Shown: positions 38,192 through 39,599 of the stretch, in pieces | How positions within the stretch are numbered: position 1 is the first letter of the stretch | Layout: every line of letters begins with the position of its first letter | Source: Bacteroidota bacterium | Lineage (GTDB): Bacteria > Bacteroidota > Bacteroidia > Bacteroidales > F082 | Direction of reading: 5' to 3' | Assembly: GCA_003650365.1 (NCBI GenBank) | Contig: QMPA01000005.1 | Location: 1 to 39,599 of the forward strand | Length of the DNA: 39,599 nt | The notes under the pieces: model-generated | Seen by the model: the letters and a program-made list of their open reading frames with translations, nothing else | What the model was told of the DNA's origin: nothing | The model's database searches: none | Position numbers and translations under genes: made by a program

Positions 38192-38635
38192 ATGATTAAA
38201 GAAAAAATCTATCCATATTTCCTTGTTTTTATTCAGCTTAGCTGTTTGGTTTTTATCGCGGTTTCCGGGCCGGTATTGGCAAAAGGAACAAACGGAATGC
38301 TTATTGAAAGTGCCGGGGTGTTTCTGGCTGTTGTTGCAATATTCACAATGAAACCGGGCAATTTCAATATTACACCACGCATCAAACAAAATGGGATACT
38401 GATTACTTCTGGTCCATACCGGCTTATTCGCCATCCCATGTATTTGGCCCAGATTATTGCAGTACTTCCACTTGTTGTTGATTATTTTAGCTGGTATCGG
38501 CTGGCAGCGATTTTGTTGTTGACTGTCGATCTTTTAGTGAAGATTGTTTATGAAGAAAAAAGATTGCAAAATCATTTTTCGGGTTATGCTGAATATGCAC
38601 AAAGAACAAAGAAGTTGATTCCCGGATTGTATTAG
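38192..38635 (+). CDS. isoprenylcysteine carboxyl methyltransferase-family (ICMT/PEMT-like) membrane protein
   Basis: MIKEKIYPYFLVFIQLSCLVF...KQNGILITSGPYRLIRHPMYLAQIIAVLPLVV...YEEKRLQNHFSGYAEYAQRTKKLIPGLY. Confidence 0.85.
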   Translation: MIKEKIYPYFLVFIQLSCLVFIAVSGPVLAKGTNGMLIESAGVFLAVVAIFTMKPGNFNITPRIKQNGILITSGPYRLIRHPMYLAQIIAVLPLVVDYFSWYRLAAILLLTVDLLVKIVYEEKRLQNHFSGYAEYAQRTKKLIPGLY

Positions 38636-38640
38636 AATAC

Positions 38641-38744
38641 ACAGTGGTCAGACGACTATAAGTTGTGACGTACTCGTCGTCCGACCACTATAAAGTAAGT
38701 GGTCGGACGACTGTGTTTTTTGTGTATACTCGTCTGACCACTGT
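38641..38744. repeat. 104-bp nested palindrome (REP/BIME-like) carrying four alternating copies of AGTGGTC(A/G)GACGA(C)
   Basis: Outer arms ACAGTGGTCAGACGA (38641-38655) / TCGTCTGACCACTGT (38730-38744). Inner arms GTCGTCCGACCACT (38676-38689) / AGTGGTCGGACGAC (38698-38711). Confidence 0.88.
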
Positions 38745-38851
38745 ATGCGCAAAAATGTGCAATTTTGTCAGGTCTGCAATATCGACACGCAAAAAATGTG
38801 ACTTTGCTGCTTGGCATACGATTTGATAAAAGCAAAAACAAATTGAAATCA

Positions 38852-39436
38852 ATGAATTTGAAAGAAGTCGGCTCGCATAAGGAGATGTTGCAGCAATTGC
38901 AGAAGGAAAAAAAGAACTACGTTTTACTGTATAAAAAAGGTTCGGAAACAAGCGATTGCAGTTATCAAAGTATTGAAAAGGCCTTGAAGGAAGTGAAAGA
39001 GGTGAATGTTCTTGCAGCCAATGTAAGCAGCGTACGCGATATTCATGCTAAATATGCAATTACTTCAGCCCCTTCGTTGTTGGTTTTTGACGGACTGAAT
39101 TTTACTAAAATTGTGAAGGGCTGCAACGATGATGGTTATTATAAATCACTATTTGAAAGTGCCCTCTTCACTGCAAAAGCAACAGAAGGTGGGAAGAAGC
39201 AGAAGCGGGTGACGGTATATTCAACACCTAGCTGTTCATGGTGTACAACCCTTAAAAAACATCTTGATGTAAATGGGATTCGTTACTCAGATATTGATGT
39301 AAGTAAAGACCAGAAAGCTGCTGAAGCCATGGTAAAAAGAAGCGGCCAGCAAGGTGTTCCGCAAACGGATATTGCTGGTCAAATGATTATAGGTTTTGAT
39401 AAGAATAAAATCAACTCCCTTTTGGGGATACAATAA
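38852..39436 (+). CDS. thioredoxin-like domain fused to C-terminal glutaredoxin domain
   Basis: MNLKEVGSHKEMLQQLQKEKKNYVLLYKKGSETSDCSYQSIEKALKEV...ITSAPSLLVFDG...KRVTVYSTPSCSWCTTLKKHLDVNGIRYSDIDVSKDQKAAEAMVKRSGQQGVPQTDIAGQMIIGFDKNKINSLLGIQ. The C-terminal Grx has CSWC; the N-terminal domain lacks a CxxC. Confidence 0.85.
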   Translation: MNLKEVGSHKEMLQQLQKEKKNYVLLYKKGSETSDCSYQSIEKALKEVKEVNVLAANVSSVRDIHAKYAITSAPSLLVFDGLNFTKIVKGCNDDGYYKSLFESALFTAKATEGGKKQKRVTVYSTPSCSWCTTLKKHLDVNGIRYSDIDVSKDQKAAEAMVKRSGQQGVPQTDIAGQMIIGFDKNKINSLLGIQ

Positions 39437-39468
39437 ATGAATGCTCAAGTAATTGAGAGCAACCCCTT

Positions 39469-39488
39469 ATCTCCCCCTTGGGGGAGAT
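39469..39488. repeat. 20-bp perfect inverted repeat ATCTCCCCCTTGGGGGAGAT
   Basis: 9-bp arms with a TT loop, immediately before and overlapping the first tandem-repeat unit. Confidence 0.8.
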
Positions 39489-39599
39489 GTCCTCCTTGAG
39501 CGGAGTCGAAGATGTCTTCCTGAGCGGAGTCGAAGATGTCTTCCTGAGCGGAGTCGAAGATGTCTTCCTGAGCGGAGTCGAAGATGTCTTCCTGAGCGG
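39486..39599. repeat. 24-bp tandem repeat array (GATGTCTTCCTGAGCGGAGTCGAA)n, truncated by the window edge
   Basis: Unit 1 is a 25-bp variant (39486-39510). Units at 39511-39534, 39535-39558 and 39559-39582 are identical. The partial unit at 39583-39599 continues out of the window. Confidence 0.95.

Noticed and set aside
39486-39599. Possible CRISPR array at the right edge
   Set aside because: Units are directly contiguous with no variable spacers, and no cas genes are seen.
1-39599. tRNA, rRNA, prophage, integrase or intact insertion sequence
   Set aside because: No cloverleaf, rRNA-like stretch, transposase or phage structural protein was recognised by eye; a tRNAscan/ISfinder run would be needed to exclude them formally.

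Overview
This 39.6 kb window looks like a Bacteroidota (Bacteroidales/Marinilabiliales-like) chromosome. Supporting signs are a T9SS C-terminal sorting domain, TAnnTTTG-type promoter candidates, a short RpoD, and a fused 2-oxoacid dehydrogenase E1. Most of it is core or house-keeping: E1 alpha/beta (partial), yidC, rpsO-pnp-rpoD, cysH, MATE pump, pyrG, long-form GAPDH, a second rpoD paralogue next to htrA, dapF, mltG, phosphohexomutase, citDE-citF and a glutaredoxin. The accessory parts most worth a second look are: (i) a four-gene SPFH operon ending in a 53-aa ribbon-helix-helix gene that the ORF track missed; (ii) a haem-type TonB receptor next to a truncated haemoglobin; (iii) a His-rich NifX-like protein divergent from a 10-TM ArsP_2-type metal exporter; (iv) two full-length primary-type sigma factors about 15 kb apart; (v) a small ORF / IVP-type four-helix-bundle protein / T9SS-secreted protein cluster; and (vi) several intergenic inverted-repeat or MITE/REP-like elements, including a nested 104-bp palindrome and a 24-bp tandem array at the right edge. 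I found no convincing CRISPR array, tRNA, rRNA, prophage or intact transposase. I cannot claim a demonstrated new system. All family assignments come from reading the protein sequences, without database searches.
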